Shown here piece after piece: positions 7,590 through 17,970 of a DNA stretch of 62,757 nt. The DNA comes from an uncultured Blastocatellia bacterium (GTDB taxonomy: Bacteria > Acidobacteriota > Blastocatellia > Pyrinomonadales > Pyrinomonadaceae), in NCBI GenBank assembly GCA_946480785.1, contig CAMLLD010000034.1, positions 1-62,757 of the forward strand, given 5' to 3'. The translations under genes were made by a program, and so were the position numbers. Position 1 is the stretch's first letter, and every line of letters begins with the position of its first letter. The notes below the pieces were generated by a model. The model saw only the letters and a program-made list of their open reading frames with translations. It did not search any database and was not told where the DNA came from.

Positions 7590-10500
7590 CTATGGCCTGA
7601 GAACGTTCAGGACCGCGGTCCTTCCCGTTCCAGCCAGGGTCGCCGTGATGGTGACGGGGTTCTGGCCCCCACCCAATTGGCCCGTCAACGTTGTTACCGT
7701 GAACGTGGCCGTACTCTGTCCCGCCGCTACGGTTACCGTCGCCGGAACCCGCGCTTTGCGAGTGTCACTGCTGGTTAGCGTCACAGCCAGGCCGCCCGCC
7801 GGCGCTGGACCACTTAGCGTGACCGTGCCGGTTGAAGATGCCGGCGCTGTCACCGTAGTCGGATTCAGTGCCAGTGAAACTAGGGCGCCTGCGAGTTGAG
7901 TTGTCGCCGTGGCGGTATTCGAATTGGCGGACTGGTTACCCGCGCCATCGAAGGCCACGACCGTATAACTGTGCGTCGAGTTCACCGCAAGACCCGTGTC
8001 GGAGTATGACGTCGTAGTGACCGTGGCCACTTCCGTCGCACCGCCGTCGCGGAAGACTTTGTAACCCGTCACTGCAAAGTTATCGGTTGAAGCGGTCCAA
8101 TTCAGGTCGATGGTGGTCGTGCTCGAGCCCGTTGCCGTCAGACCCGTCGGCGCAGTAGGCGGAATCGTGTCGTTGCCTTGCGTCGACGCGGTCGCGGTGT
8201 TCGACGCTGCCGACTGATTATTCGCCGCGTCAAAAGCCTTGACCGTGTAGCTGTGGGTCGAGCCGATGCCGAGGCCGGTATCGGAATAGTTCGTAGCCGA
8301 AACCGTGGCGATCGGAGTCGCGCCGCCATCGCGGAAAACGCTGTAACCAACCACAGCGACGTCATCAGTCGAGGCGGTCCACGAAAGATTGATCGAAGTG
8401 GAGTTTGGCGCTACCGCAGTTAGATTGGTTGGCGAACTCGGCGCCGTTGAATCTGGCGGCGTGCTCGCGGTGGCCGTGTTCGAGAAGGCCGAAAGATTTC
8501 CCGCGCCGTCGCCGGCGATCACACGATAACTGTGCGACGAGAGCGGCGTGAGTCCAGTGTCACTAAAAGTGGTACCAACCACCGAAGCGATCGGCGACGG
8601 CAAGGCGTCGCGGAAGACGAGGTAGTTAGTAACACCGATGTTATCGGTCGAAGCAGTCCACGCAAGATTGATCGTGGTCGGATTCGCCGCGCCCGCGGTC
8701 AGATTAGTTGGCGCAGACGGCGCGGTCGTATCGCACACGGTCGGCTGCTTCGAGAAGTTAGTCACCGTGATCGGCTGCAATGGCGGATTGGCCGGTGGCC
8801 ATGCCAGCACAGTCGAGTTGCCGTTGAACTTGCCGATAGTTGGATCCACGTAAGAGAGAATGCGGTTGGAAGCGTTCGACAGCGGGCTCGCCGTGAACGT
8901 CGGATCGTTGTATGGACCAGTCGGCACCGGCGCTTGCGCGCGCGGGTCGATGATCTCGAACGGGAATGGACTGAGTGGTTGCGGTGTCGACTCACATGGA
9001 CCATTGCAACCGCCCGGGCTGAGACGCCGATCCAGGTCCCACGGAATACCGGAGAAGCTGAACGGAGTGTCGAGCGCGTTCAGGTCGATCTCTACGAACT
9101 CCGGCGGAACGATGCCGCCGAGACCGATACCCAAAGGAAACAGGTACTCGCCGTTGGTGGCGGCGTTACCGAGAATGTCGATGGTCTTGAGCGTGCCCGT
9201 GGTGTCGGCAACCTTGCGGCCCGTGCGATTCATGATCTCGTGCGGAACAGGACTGAGGACGCCGAACTGCTCCTCGAAAGTGCCGCCGTTAGGACACGGA
9301 TTCGAAGCGGCAAAGCGCGGATCTGCGCGCAGGTGAGCGCAAGGATCGAGCTTCGGTTTGGTCGCCGGAACGAGGAAATCCACGTCGTGGCGGATCTTCC
9401 AGATATTGCCGGCGATACCAGCGGCGAGACCATTCGCTCCGCACGTGCCGGCGCCACCCGCGTTATCACAACCCACTACAGTCGCGAGCGGAAACTCATG
9501 AGCCGTGTTTGTCGCGGGATCGTAATGAAGCGACCAGATCATGACGTCTGTGTTCAGACTCGCGAAGCCGATGAAAAGCGTGCGAGCGCGCTGGTTTTGA
9601 AAACCCGCGATGTCGATACCGACTTCGTCGAGCGTAAGGTAGTCGGGCTGGCCCGCGACATCTCGCGTACCGAGCGCCCGACTGATCGTCGTGGTATGAG
9701 CCGACAGGAATTTCACGTTATTGATCGTTTCGAAATTTCCTTCAGCTTCGACGGGATCGCCGAGCTGAATCGGAGCGAAACGTCTCGAGTCGGCGACGAT
9801 CAGATCGGGCGTTCGGTTAGTGGAGGGACACAGCAGATCGCCGGTCCCTGTGGCGCTGCTCTGAGTTGTCAGACTCTCGGTGATGTTGCTGTCACCATCG
9901 AGATCGAGCGTGTCAACGAACGTACGCGCGACTGTGCTCGGGATACAACTCGGAACGCCGGTTGAAAAAGTGTTGGTGTAGTTGTCGCGATCGAGCGTGA
10001 AACGCGGATCGGGACTGCAGTTAACGGTTCCGGGCTGGCAGCCGAGTCCCTGTTGGACCGTGTGCCGGTTGCCGGGATCGTTGAGACGGACCATGACGCC
10101 GGTCGTGGAGTCGCCGGGAGTGCCGTTCAGGCGAAAGTAACCGTCGGTATAATTAATGTATGTGACGATTCCTTTCACCGTCTCGACACCTTTTTGAATG
10201 AAGACGTCGCCTGCGATGACATTGCCCGCACTCGTGCGGTTCGCGTGAATCGTAGCAATCGCGCCCGTCTTACTGGCGTTGCAGAAATCGCCCTTCGCCA
10301 AACCGCTCTCAGCGCGCTGCAAACATGCCGGCGGCGCCTGCGCAAAGATCTGGTTCAGAGTGAGACGGTTGGCTGGTAAATCCGCCAGCAGGTTGCGGGG
10401 GATGATGATGTTCTGTCCGCCGATAACCATGATGCCGCCGGACCATGGGTCCGTCTGGCTGTTCAAAGTGAGACGCTCGATCTCACCTGTGATGGGAGCT

Positions 10501-10595
10501 GCTGACGCGGTTTGCGCTTCTGTCGTGCGAGCGAGCAAGAGCAAAAACGCAAACAACATCAACAGCGTCAGGTAATTGGTGGGGCGTGCTTTCAT
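7590..10595 (-). CDS. Large secreted protein with three FN3 domains and C-terminal Ig-like domain
   Basis: This 1001-residue protein starts at an ATG with an AAGGAG ribosome binding site and has a signal peptide (about 1-27, ending RTTEA). Residues about 30-620 form a large region I do not recognise. It contains several Cys residues in short Gly/Pro-rich loops (for example GCQPGTVNC, CDNAGGAGTCG) and phrases such as VKGIVTYINYTDGYFRLNG, which look like extracellular beta domains. Three FN3 domains follow (about 628-720, 725-815, 820-910), and then a C-terminal Ig-like domain ending AVLNVLRP, closely matching that of the delta-60-repeat protein downstream. No active site is visible. I infer an extracellular structural or binding protein. 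Confidence 0.8.
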   Translation of the reverse strand: MKARPTNYLTLLMLFAFLLLLARTTEAQTASAAPITGEIERLTLNSQTDPWSGGIMVIGGQNIIIPRNLLADLPANRLTLNQIFAQAPPACLQRAESGLAKGDFCNASKTGAIATIHANRTSAGNVIAGDVFIQKGVETVKGIVTYINYTDGYFRLNGTPGDSTTGVMVRLNDPGNRHTVQQGLGCQPGTVNCSPDPRFTLDRDNYTNTFSTGVPSCIPSTVARTFVDTLDLDGDSNITESLTTQSSATGTGDLLCPSTNRTPDLIVADSRRFAPIQLGDPVEAEGNFETINNVKFLSAHTTTISRALGTRDVAGQPDYLTLDEVGIDIAGFQNQRARTLFIGFASLNTDVMIWSLHYDPATNTAHEFPLATVVGCDNAGGAGTCGANGLAAGIAGNIWKIRHDVDFLVPATKPKLDPCAHLRADPRFAASNPCPNGGTFEEQFGVLSPVPHEIMNRTGRKVADTTGTLKTIDILGNAATNGEYLFPLGIGLGGIVPPEFVEIDLNALDTPFSFSGIPWDLDRRLSPGGCNGPCESTPQPLSPFPFEIIDPRAQAPVPTGPYNDPTFTASPLSNASNRILSYVDPTIGKFNGNSTVLAWPPANPPLQPITVTNFSKQPTVCDTTAPSAPTNLTAGAANPTTINLAWTASTDNIGVTNYLVFRDALPSPIASVVGTTFSDTGLTPLSSHSYRVIAGDGAGNLSAFSNTATASTPPDSTAPSSPTNLTAVAPNSTSINLSWTASTDDVAVVGYSVFRDGGATPIATVSATNYSDTGLGIGSTHSYTVKAFDAANNQSAASNTATASTQGNDTIPPTAPTGLTATGSSTTTIDLNWTASTDNFAVTGYKVFRDGGATEVATVTTTSYSDTGLAVNSTHSYTVVAFDGAGNQSANSNTATATTQLAGALVSLALNPTTVTAPASSTGTVTLSGPAPAGGLAVTLTSSDTRKARVPATVTVAAGQSTATFTVTTLTGQLGGGQNPVTITATLAGTGRTAVLNVLRP

Positions 10596-10933
10596 GAAAT
10601 TCTCCTTCTTGATGCGCTATAAATCGTTCGCTTGAGGGTGGAGGATCTAATCGTGGCAGAGACAGACCTCCGGCAGAGCCAGCGCGATGCGGCTACTTTC
10701 TCGACAAAAACTTTTTCTTGTCCTGGGATCTTGCTGAATTACTTCGCTCGAGAGCTATTCCACAACCGGGTCAATGGACCTGCAAACGATAAGTAGAGAA
10801 CTTTTAGAAGAGCGTCTCGTGCGGAAGGCAGGATGGCAATGTTCATGCCCGAAGGGAAAAAGAGGATATTTGCCCCAAAAGTGCAAGGTGCGTTGCAGAG
10901 GCGAGAGAAAAGTGTTTCATCCGGAGTCACCGA
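10596..10933. other. Intergenic region upstream of the FN3 protein gene
   Basis: 338 bp lie between the stop of the NtrC-type regulator gene and the start of the 1001-residue FN3 protein gene, both on the minus strand. It must contain the promoter of the latter and the end of the regulator operon. I looked for a sigma-54 -24/-12 motif because of the adjacent NtrC-type activator and found no convincing GG-N10-GC match. No ORF with a credible start is seen. Confidence 0.5.
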
Positions 10934-12391
10934 TCAGGAACCAAATTGTTTTACTTTGAATCCATTCGGCGAGTCGGGCTCTGACTGGTCGGTTGAATCG
11001 TCGCGTTCAGACGATCGTGATTCTCTTTCGACCTTGATGCCGAACTTTCTCAGCTTGCGGTAGAAAGTGGGTCGATGGACGCCGAGGATCTCGGCGCTCT
11101 TTTTCACGTTGCCGCTGGTTCGTTCGAGTGTTTGCACAATCACAGCACGTTCGATCTCTTCCAGCGACAGAGACTGCGGCGCAAAAACGCGGTTAGGTGT
11201 GATCGGATAATCCTGGAGCTCGTCGGAAAGATCGGCGATCGTTAATTCATCGCCCTGACAGAACAACACAGCACGCTCTATCACGCTCTCCAGTTCGCGC
11301 ACATTGCCTGGCCACTCATAATGAGACAGTCGCGTGACAGTGTCCGGCGATATGTTCCGGATGTTTTTCTCATACTGCTCGTTGAAGCGTTGCAACAAGC
11401 GTTTGGCCAGCACGATTACGTCGTCACGGCGTTCTCTTAGCGGCGGTACCTTGATCTTGATCGTGCTGATGCGGAAGTAAAGATCTTTTCGCAGCAGCCC
11501 TTCTTTCACTAAGAATGAAGTGTCGCGATTGGTAGCCGAGACGAGTCGAAAATTAACTTCGATCTCCTCCTCGTCTCCGAGTCTGCGCAGGGTGCGTTCC
11601 TGTAGTACGCGCAGGAGTTTGGTTTGCAGATGCACCGGCATTTCCGCGATTTCGTCGAGGAAAAGTGTGCCACCTTCCGCCACTTCGATCAGGCCGCGTT
11701 TATCGCGCTGCGCTCCCGTAAACGCGCCTTTCTTGTAACCAAACAACTCGGATTCAATGAGCTGATGCGGAATCGCGGCGCAGTTGATGCTGACGAACGG
11801 ACCCGAAACGCGATGACTCTCGTTGTGAATCGCATTCGCTATCAGTTCTTTTCCCGTGCCGCTCTCGCCTTCAATCAACACTGACGCGTCAGACGGCGCG
11901 GCAGTTTTTATCGTCTCGCGAATCGTTCGAATCGCGGGATCGCGGCCGACGAGACCAAACAATTCACCCTCACGCGTCAACGAACGTTTCAGAGTTTTAT
12001 TCTCGATTTTCAGCGCGGCGAACTGTAAAGCGCGCTCGACGAGGGCCAGCAGTTGATCGGGCGGATGCGGTTTTTCGAGATAGTAGTAAGCGCCGCGCTT
12101 GATGGCTTCGATCGTGATTTCGATCGAGCCGAAGGCGGTCATCAGGATTACTTCGGTATCGGGAGTTTGCTGCTTGATGTGGGTGATCAGATCGATGCCG
12201 GTGCCGTCGTTCAAGCGTAAGTCAGTGAGCACCAGATTGAATGAACGGGTGGTCAGGATCGACCGGGCCTCGGCGACACTATTCGTGGTGACCACTTCGT
12301 AGCCCGCCTTCCGCAGAATGACGGACAACGCTCCGGTTATGGACCGGTCATCGTCGACAACGAGTATTGTGTTAGGCGGATGGGCCTTCAC
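10934..12391 (-). CDS. NtrC-family sigma-54-dependent response regulator
   Basis: About 485 residues from a GTG at 12391, which places the receiver domain (TILVVDDD) close to the N-terminus as in the family. A TTG 51 bases upstream is an alternative start. The order is a REC domain (about 8-120, phospho-acceptor Asp57 in LTDLRLNDG), a AAA+ domain with Walker A GESGTGKE (about 175-182), the sigma-54-contacting GAFTGA loop (about 222-227) and Walker B GGTLFLDE, and a C-terminal Fis-type helix-turn-helix. All motifs for ATP-driven sigma-54 activation are intact. The start overlaps the 3' end of the upstream REC-kinase gene by 20 bp, so translation is likely coupled. It is the output of a three-gene phosphorelay operon; target promoters are not evident in the window. 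Confidence 0.92.
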   Translation of the reverse strand: MKAHPPNTILVVDDDRSITGALSVILRKAGYEVVTTNSVAEARSILTTRSFNLVLTDLRLNDGTGIDLITHIKQQTPDTEVILMTAFGSIEITIEAIKRGAYYYLEKPHPPDQLLALVERALQFAALKIENKTLKRSLTREGELFGLVGRDPAIRTIRETIKTAAPSDASVLIEGESGTGKELIANAIHNESHRVSGPFVSINCAAIPHQLIESELFGYKKGAFTGAQRDKRGLIEVAEGGTLFLDEIAEMPVHLQTKLLRVLQERTLRRLGDEEEIEVNFRLVSATNRDTSFLVKEGLLRKDLYFRISTIKIKVPPLRERRDDVIVLAKRLLQRFNEQYEKNIRNISPDTVTRLSHYEWPGNVRELESVIERAVLFCQGDELTIADLSDELQDYPITPNRVFAPQSLSLEEIERAVIVQTLERTSGNVKKSAEILGVHRPTFYRKLRKFGIKVERESRSSERDDSTDQSEPDSPNGFKVKQFGS

Positions 12392-13533
12392 TTTGGTGTT
12401 TCTCAGCCGGCAACGTAATGCAAACTTGAGTCCCTTCCCCAAGCCGGCTCTCGACTCGAATCTCGCCGCCGTGTTCTTCGATGATTTTTTTAGCGTAGGG
12501 CATGCCGAGGCCCAAGCCCCCCGCCTTGTCGGAGTTGAAGGGTTCGAAAATCTTTTTGATTCGTTCTTCAGTCATGCCCGCGCCAGTGTCTTTTATCACC
12601 AGCGAGAGTGTTTCCCCGTTCACCCCGGTGGTAATACTCAGAGTGCCGCCGGTCGGCATCGCTTCTACCGCATTGAGCAGAAGGTTGAGCAAGGCTGCGC
12701 GGCTGCAAGCTTCGTCGAGCATCGCCGTTGGACTTTCCTCACACTGATCGAACTCGACTTTGATCCCGTGCGCGGAGATTTGTAAGTTCAGCAGCTTCAG
12801 AACGGCGCCGACGAGACTGTTCAGCTCCACTGGTCGCAACGCCAGCCGCACCGGTCGCGCGAGATCGAGAATCTGCTCGGTAGTAGTGGTCAACTGGTTG
12901 ATCGTATCGATCATGCTGTCGAAGAGTTCGCTCTGCTCCGCTGACATTTTGCCCGCTAATTCGTCTTTGAGGTGCGTTGTGTAAAGCAACAGACCGTAAA
13001 GCGGATTGCGCACCTCGTGTGCTACCTGCGCCGCTACTCGGCCCAGCGCCGCGACCTTCCCGCTATGAGCCAGACGGTCGTGAACTTCGATTAATTCTGC
13101 TGTGCGCTCGGCCACACGCACTTCCAGGTCGGCGGCCCGCTGCTTGATCTCTTCTTCAAGCCGTTGTTTCTCGGCGCTCAAAAGTTTCTTCTCGATTGCG
13201 CGGCCGACAGCCTTGAGAAGTACTTCCTTGACGACGGGCTTGGGGAGGAAATCGTAAGCGCCCGCGCGCACGATCTCGGGGAAAACAGAAAGATTCGGTT
13301 CACCAGTGATCATGATCACCGGCACGTACGACTCGCGCGAATTGATCTCGTGGAGCAGCTCGATGCCGCTGCGGCCAGGCAGATTGATGTCGATTACGGC
13401 GACGTCGTAGCTCCCCTGACCAACCATCATCGCGCTCGGAAAGTCGGGGGCCGCGATCACGTCGTAGCCCGCGCGCTTCAGGAACTCGGTCAACGTCAGG
13501 CGCAGACTGGGTTCGTCATCCACGAGCAGGACC

Positions 13534-13541
<8 letters not shown>
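12372..13541 (-). CDS. Response regulator-histidine kinase hybrid
   Basis: This 389-residue cytoplasmic protein has an N-terminal receiver domain (VLLVDDE; acceptor Asp51 in AVIDINLPG), a charged coiled-coil linker (about 118-160), a HisKA domain with the H-box AHEVRNPL (His175) and a HATPase domain with an N-box NLLLNAVEAM and G-boxes KDTGAGM and GGLGLGMPYAKKI. No membrane segment is present, so it would receive phosphate rather than sense an external signal itself. It overlaps the upstream membrane kinase gene by 8 bp and the downstream NtrC gene by 20 bp. From family knowledge it is a relay between the membrane PAS kinase and the NtrC-type regulator (inference). Confidence 0.9.
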
Positions 13542-14949
<1,408 letters not shown>

Positions 14950-15346
14950 AGCTCACGTCCCCGTGGTTATTGGGGGAGCTGCTGGGCGCGACAAATTTTT
15001 GGAGTCGAGATAGCGTGTGGCAAGGATTCTAGCAACTTGCGGTAGCGGGGTACAGCTAAGAGCAGATGTTCGGTATTGTCCGAATCGTCGTCAAGCTCTG
15101 AATCATTGACCGCGATCAGGTGAGACTCGCGGGCGTCGCTGCCCCCTTCGACCAGTGCCGCGACGCCCGGCCGCGCTCTGGGCTGCGCGAGCTATGCCGC
15201 TTTATATCTGCCGTAAAAGATACGTCGCAAGGGTGAGTTACAAACCCCGTGGGCCAGATTCGATGCAAGCGCTTCTGTATCGCAACGCAGACACACTAAT
15301 CCCTGTCGCATTAGAGCGACTAACATCATTTGAACGTCGTGAGTCG
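14950..15346. other. Intergenic region without recognisable gene
   Basis: 397 bp lie between the sensor kinase start and the end of the small secreted peptide gene, both on the minus strand. The kinase operon promoter should be here. Short ORFs on both strands lack a ribosome binding site and protein-like character. A small hairpin (GTCGC-6-GCGAC) downstream of the peptide gene has no T-run. Nothing else recognised. Confidence 0.5.
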
Positions 15347-15535
15347 TCAGCGACCGATCAGCGTAATGACCGTGAGTACCACTTGAGCAAGCAACGTGTT
15401 CGACGTGCTGGAAGTGGCTGACGTTGTTGTCGGTGGTGGCGGCGGCGACACGACATCTCCGGTGGGGATATTGCCCGCCAGAGCGGTTATGGACATCAGG
15501 CCCGTGAGAGCGGCCACCATTGCAAAGCGTTTCAT
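15347..15535 (-). CDS. Small secreted Pro/Thr/Ser-rich peptide
   Basis: 62 residues from the ATG at 15535, preceded by AAGGAG about 10 bases upstream; the longer in-frame start has no such site. Residues 1-19 form a signal peptide (MKRFAMVAALTGLMSITALA), followed by GNIPTGDVVSPPPPP, a Thr/Ser-rich linker and a hydrophobic C-terminus (LLAQVVLTVITLIGR). It is divergent from the TPR/Fis-HTH regulator at 15612, with a palindrome between them. Short peptides of this layout (Lys-Arg signal peptide, IPT motif, Pro/Ser/Thr linker, hydrophobic tail) are, as far as I recall, common in Blastocatellia and have no assigned function. A signalling peptide sensed by the neighbouring regulator is a hypothesis only. 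Confidence 0.75.
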   Translation of the reverse strand: MKRFAMVAALTGLMSITALAGNIPTGDVVSPPPPPTTTSATSSTSNTLLAQVVLTVITLIGR

Positions 15536-15562
15536 CTTCGGGTTTCTCCTTTGCGATTGAGG

Positions 15563-15580
15563 ATGCAAGTGTACTTGTAT
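15563..15580. promoter_or_regulatory. Palindromic operator candidate between peptide and regulator genes
   Basis: The 18-base sequence ATGCAAGTGTACTTGTAT is an imperfect inverted repeat: 8 of 9 half-site positions pair. It lies in the 76 bp between the divergent small peptide gene and the TPR/Fis-HTH regulator. Its position suggests a binding site for a dimeric regulator, possibly the adjacent one (inference). Confidence 0.4.
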
Positions 15581-15611
15581 CAGAAATGCCAAAGCGGGGG
15601 TACATGACTTC

Positions 15612-17183
15612 TTGCAGTGTGGTTTGAGTGGGACTAATATCTGCGTTCGTAGAGGCTCTGACTACTCACCGCAAAAGGATCCATCTCTCTTGAAGTTAGC
15701 CTCACCAAAGCTCGATACATCTGACTTGACGCCCAACACCGAAGCTCTGGCCAGGTGTGAGATCGCGTTCGCGCTTAAGGACCGGGCCGACTACAAAGGC
15801 GCTTTGGAAATCATGCGCCCGTTGTGGGACGGTGTGGGCACTCGGCCCAATACAAAGAGACTACTCCCCGGCGTGGCCGCTGAGGTGCTGATCTGTACTG
15901 GCATACTCACCGGATGGATCGGCAGCATTCAACGAATCAAAAACGCGCAGGAGACGGCTAAAGACCTCATCAGCGAAGGCATTACCTATTACGAGTCACA
16001 AAGCGACTTTCGGAAAGTTGCCGAAGCGCGATCAGAGATTGCTTACTGTTACTGGCGTGAAGGTCAGATCAACGAAGCGCGGATCATGCTTCTGGAAGCA
16101 CTCGAAAGGCTCAGTACACCCGGCCATACACGAGCGCGTGCGCTCCTAAAGCTGGCGATTGTCGAACAATCTGCGGCGAGGTATTACGACGCGCTAAGAA
16201 TCCTCACGGACAACGCATCGCTCTTTGCAAAAGTCACGCATCACACTACCAAAGGCGATTACCACAATGAGCTGGCGATGACCCTGGAAGAAATCGCCGT
16301 TGCGGACAAGCGGTCTGATTACTTTCAACGCGCACTCGCTGAATACAAAGCGGCAGAGCATCACTTCAAGTTAGCGAGCAATCATATTTTCCGCGCGAGT
16401 GTAAAGAACAATGTAGCGGTCGTGCTTACGAACTTACGACGTTTCAAGGAAGCGCACCGTCAGCTTGATTTTGCTCGCCGGCTGACTGTTCGTTTCAAAG
16501 ATCGCACTCGAACTGCACAAATAGACATCACTCGCGCCGAACTACTGATCGCAGAGAGCAAATTCAAAGAAGCCGAGGCGATGGCCCACAGAGCCGCTCG
16601 ATCGTTGGACAAAGGCGGGCAACGATGTTGGTTTGTCGATGCTCTCATCACACAAGGGATCGCTCTCGCACGATTGCGTAAACCGGATCGCGCTCAATAC
16701 ACCTTGCAGCAAGCGATCAAGGTTGCGCTCGAAGCGGACGCGCTCAACCGGGCCGGACTCGCCGCGCTCACAATGATCGAAGAAGTAGAGAGTCTAGATC
16801 CGGCAACCTTGCAAGCGGCTTATCAGCAGGCGCGAGAATGGCTGTCAGACGTTCAGAGTCAGGAAGTGCTATTGAGGTTAAACGACGCGGCGGGAAAGCT
16901 CACTGCAAGTCTGCGTGGCGAGTTGAATCATGACGCAGCGATTGATGCTCTTCTAAAGAAGCCCGGCGATTTAGAAACGAAGCTATTGGACTATGAACAC
17001 GCGGTTATCAAGCGAGCATTGCTACAGTCGAATGGCTCGGTGACTAACGCAGGAAAGTTGTTGGGCATCACTTATCAAGGCTTAACCTACATCCTCAACA
17101 CGCGGCACAAAGATTTATTGAAACTGCGGTCGCCAGTACATCCACGATCATCACGCAAAGCCAAACACATCAAACGCCGTTAG
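15612..17183 (+). CDS. TPR-domain regulator with C-terminal Fis-type HTH
   Basis: Up to 523 residues; the longest start is a TTG at 15612 without a clear ribosome binding site, so the true start may be up to ~30 codons further in. From about residue 45 on the protein is alpha-helical with TPR-like helix pairs (for example YWREGQINEARIMLLEAL, YYDALRILTDNASLF, RRFKEAHRQLDFARRL, SKFKEAEAMAHRAARSL). The last ~60 residues hold a Fis-type helix-turn-helix (AVIKRALLQSNGSVTNAGKL, then LGITYQGLTYIL) and a basic tail. No receiver or ATPase domain is present. It probably binds DNA and senses a small molecule, peptide or protein through the TPR array. It is divergent from a small secreted peptide gene and lies between the phosphorelay operon and the biosynthetic operon. 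Confidence 0.8.
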   Translation: MQCGLSGTNICVRRGSDYSPQKDPSLLKLASPKLDTSDLTPNTEALARCEIAFALKDRADYKGALEIMRPLWDGVGTRPNTKRLLPGVAAEVLICTGILTGWIGSIQRIKNAQETAKDLISEGITYYESQSDFRKVAEARSEIAYCYWREGQINEARIMLLEALERLSTPGHTRARALLKLAIVEQSAARYYDALRILTDNASLFAKVTHHTTKGDYHNELAMTLEEIAVADKRSDYFQRALAEYKAAEHHFKLASNHIFRASVKNNVAVVLTNLRRFKEAHRQLDFARRLTVRFKDRTRTAQIDITRAELLIAESKFKEAEAMAHRAARSLDKGGQRCWFVDALITQGIALARLRKPDRAQYTLQQAIKVALEADALNRAGLAALTMIEEVESLDPATLQAAYQQAREWLSDVQSQEVLLRLNDAAGKLTASLRGELNHDAAIDALLKKPGDLETKLLDYEHAVIKRALLQSNGSVTNAGKLLGITYQGLTYILNTRHKDLLKLRSPVHPRSSRKAKHIKRR

Positions 17184-17229
17184 GGATCGAAATGTCTCAA
17201 GCAGGACGTGGTGTGAGTGAACAGCTACT

Positions 17230-17829
17230 TTACTTCAAAGGCGACAACTTCTTCATCCGCTCGTTACAACTAAGCTGAGTTTCGCGGAAGACTACGGGCA
17301 GATCGCTTCGCGGTATGCGGACGGCGTCGGCAGGGTATGTGAGTACTGCCAATCCGGCGCCGCAAGCGTCAATATTGGTGATGAACACTTCGATCTGGCC
17401 GTCGACCTCACAGGCGCCGTCGATGATGGTTATGTAACCGGACGAGGGCTTCATGCCCATCGCCGAAACGACGATCATCTCTTTCGTAAAGTCGATTTCG
17501 GGGAGTGCCGGCGTCCACTGACCCGGTGGGACTGGAGCGAGCAAGCGTTTCCAGAAATCAGCGAATTCGTCGCGACTCTTGATCACGAGTCGAAATTGTT
17601 TGTCGGACTTGAAACTGTTGACCCACGGGCGCGGATAAGGTCTCGTTCCGCCAAAGCGAAGCGGCAGGGGCGGCCCGGTCATTTCCGGACCAGGCAACAA
17701 CGTGATCGGAAGCGACTTCCCGCGACATACGTCCGGCGACTTCTGTTGCGCGCCAGCCAACAATGAAAGCAGGACACAGAGTGATAGTAATGCTGCTTTC
17801 ATCATCACGGTGATAAGGAAGTACTTCAT
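17230..17829 (-). CDS. Secreted PrcB-C-domain-like protein
   Basis: 199 residues with an N-terminal hydrophobic signal segment (about 8-28, ending LLAGAQ). Residues about 80-190 resemble the PrcB C-terminal domain: a DEFADFWKRL segment, then EIDFTKEMIVVSAMGMKPSSGY and a strand-rich remainder. Two to four Cys residues in the mature part (CRGK, ACEV, DACGAG, LSCNE) could form disulfides. PrcB-type domains are non-catalytic and often found in secreted proteins. It is convergent with the TPR regulator (46 bp gap) and lies beyond the terminator of the large operon, so it is not part of that transcript. No evidence links it to the NRPS pathway. Confidence 0.65.
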   Translation of the reverse strand: MKYFLITVMMKAALLSLCVLLSLLAGAQQKSPDVCRGKSLPITLLPGPEMTGPPLPLRFGGTRPYPRPWVNSFKSDKQFRLVIKSRDEFADFWKRLLAPVPPGQWTPALPEIDFTKEMIVVSAMGMKPSSGYITIIDGACEVDGQIEVFITNIDACGAGLAVLTYPADAVRIPRSDLPVVFRETQLSCNERMKKLSPLK

Positions 17830-17876
17830 CCTAAACCTATCTCACGCAAGATACTCGTCGAGGTGCCAAAATAAAA

Positions 17877-17925
17877 GGGTGAATGCGTTCGGCCGAAAGA
17901 ATCTTCCGGCTAAACGCATTCACCC
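17877..17925 (-). terminator. Strong rho-independent terminator ending the biosynthetic operon
   Basis: The arms GGGTGAATGCGTT (17877-17889) and AACGCATTCACCC (17913-17925) pair perfectly over 13 bp, and part of the interior (GGCCGAAAG / CTTCCGGC) can pair further. On the minus strand the stem is followed directly by TTTTATTTT. It lies 46 bp beyond the stop of the carbamoyltransferase gene, so it marks the 3' end of the minus-strand NRPS operon. Confidence 0.85.
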
Positions 17926-17970
17926 TCGTTTGCGCTGCAAGCGAAACGCTGATTCGCTGCGACTAAGACA

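Noticed and set aside
8532..9965. 477-codon plus-strand open frame opposite the 1001-residue FN3 protein gene
   Set aside because: The Arg-rich translation lacks domains and a ribosome binding site; long antisense frames are expected opposite GC-rich genes with biased codon use.
10596..10933. Possible sigma-54 promoter next to the NtrC-type regulator
   Set aside because: No GG-N10-GC arrangement resembling TGGCAC-N5-TTGC was found on either strand.
15192..15605. 137-codon minus-strand frame overlapping the small secreted peptide gene
   Set aside because: A different frame over the same stretch; no ribosome binding site and no signal peptide, unlike the 62-residue frame.
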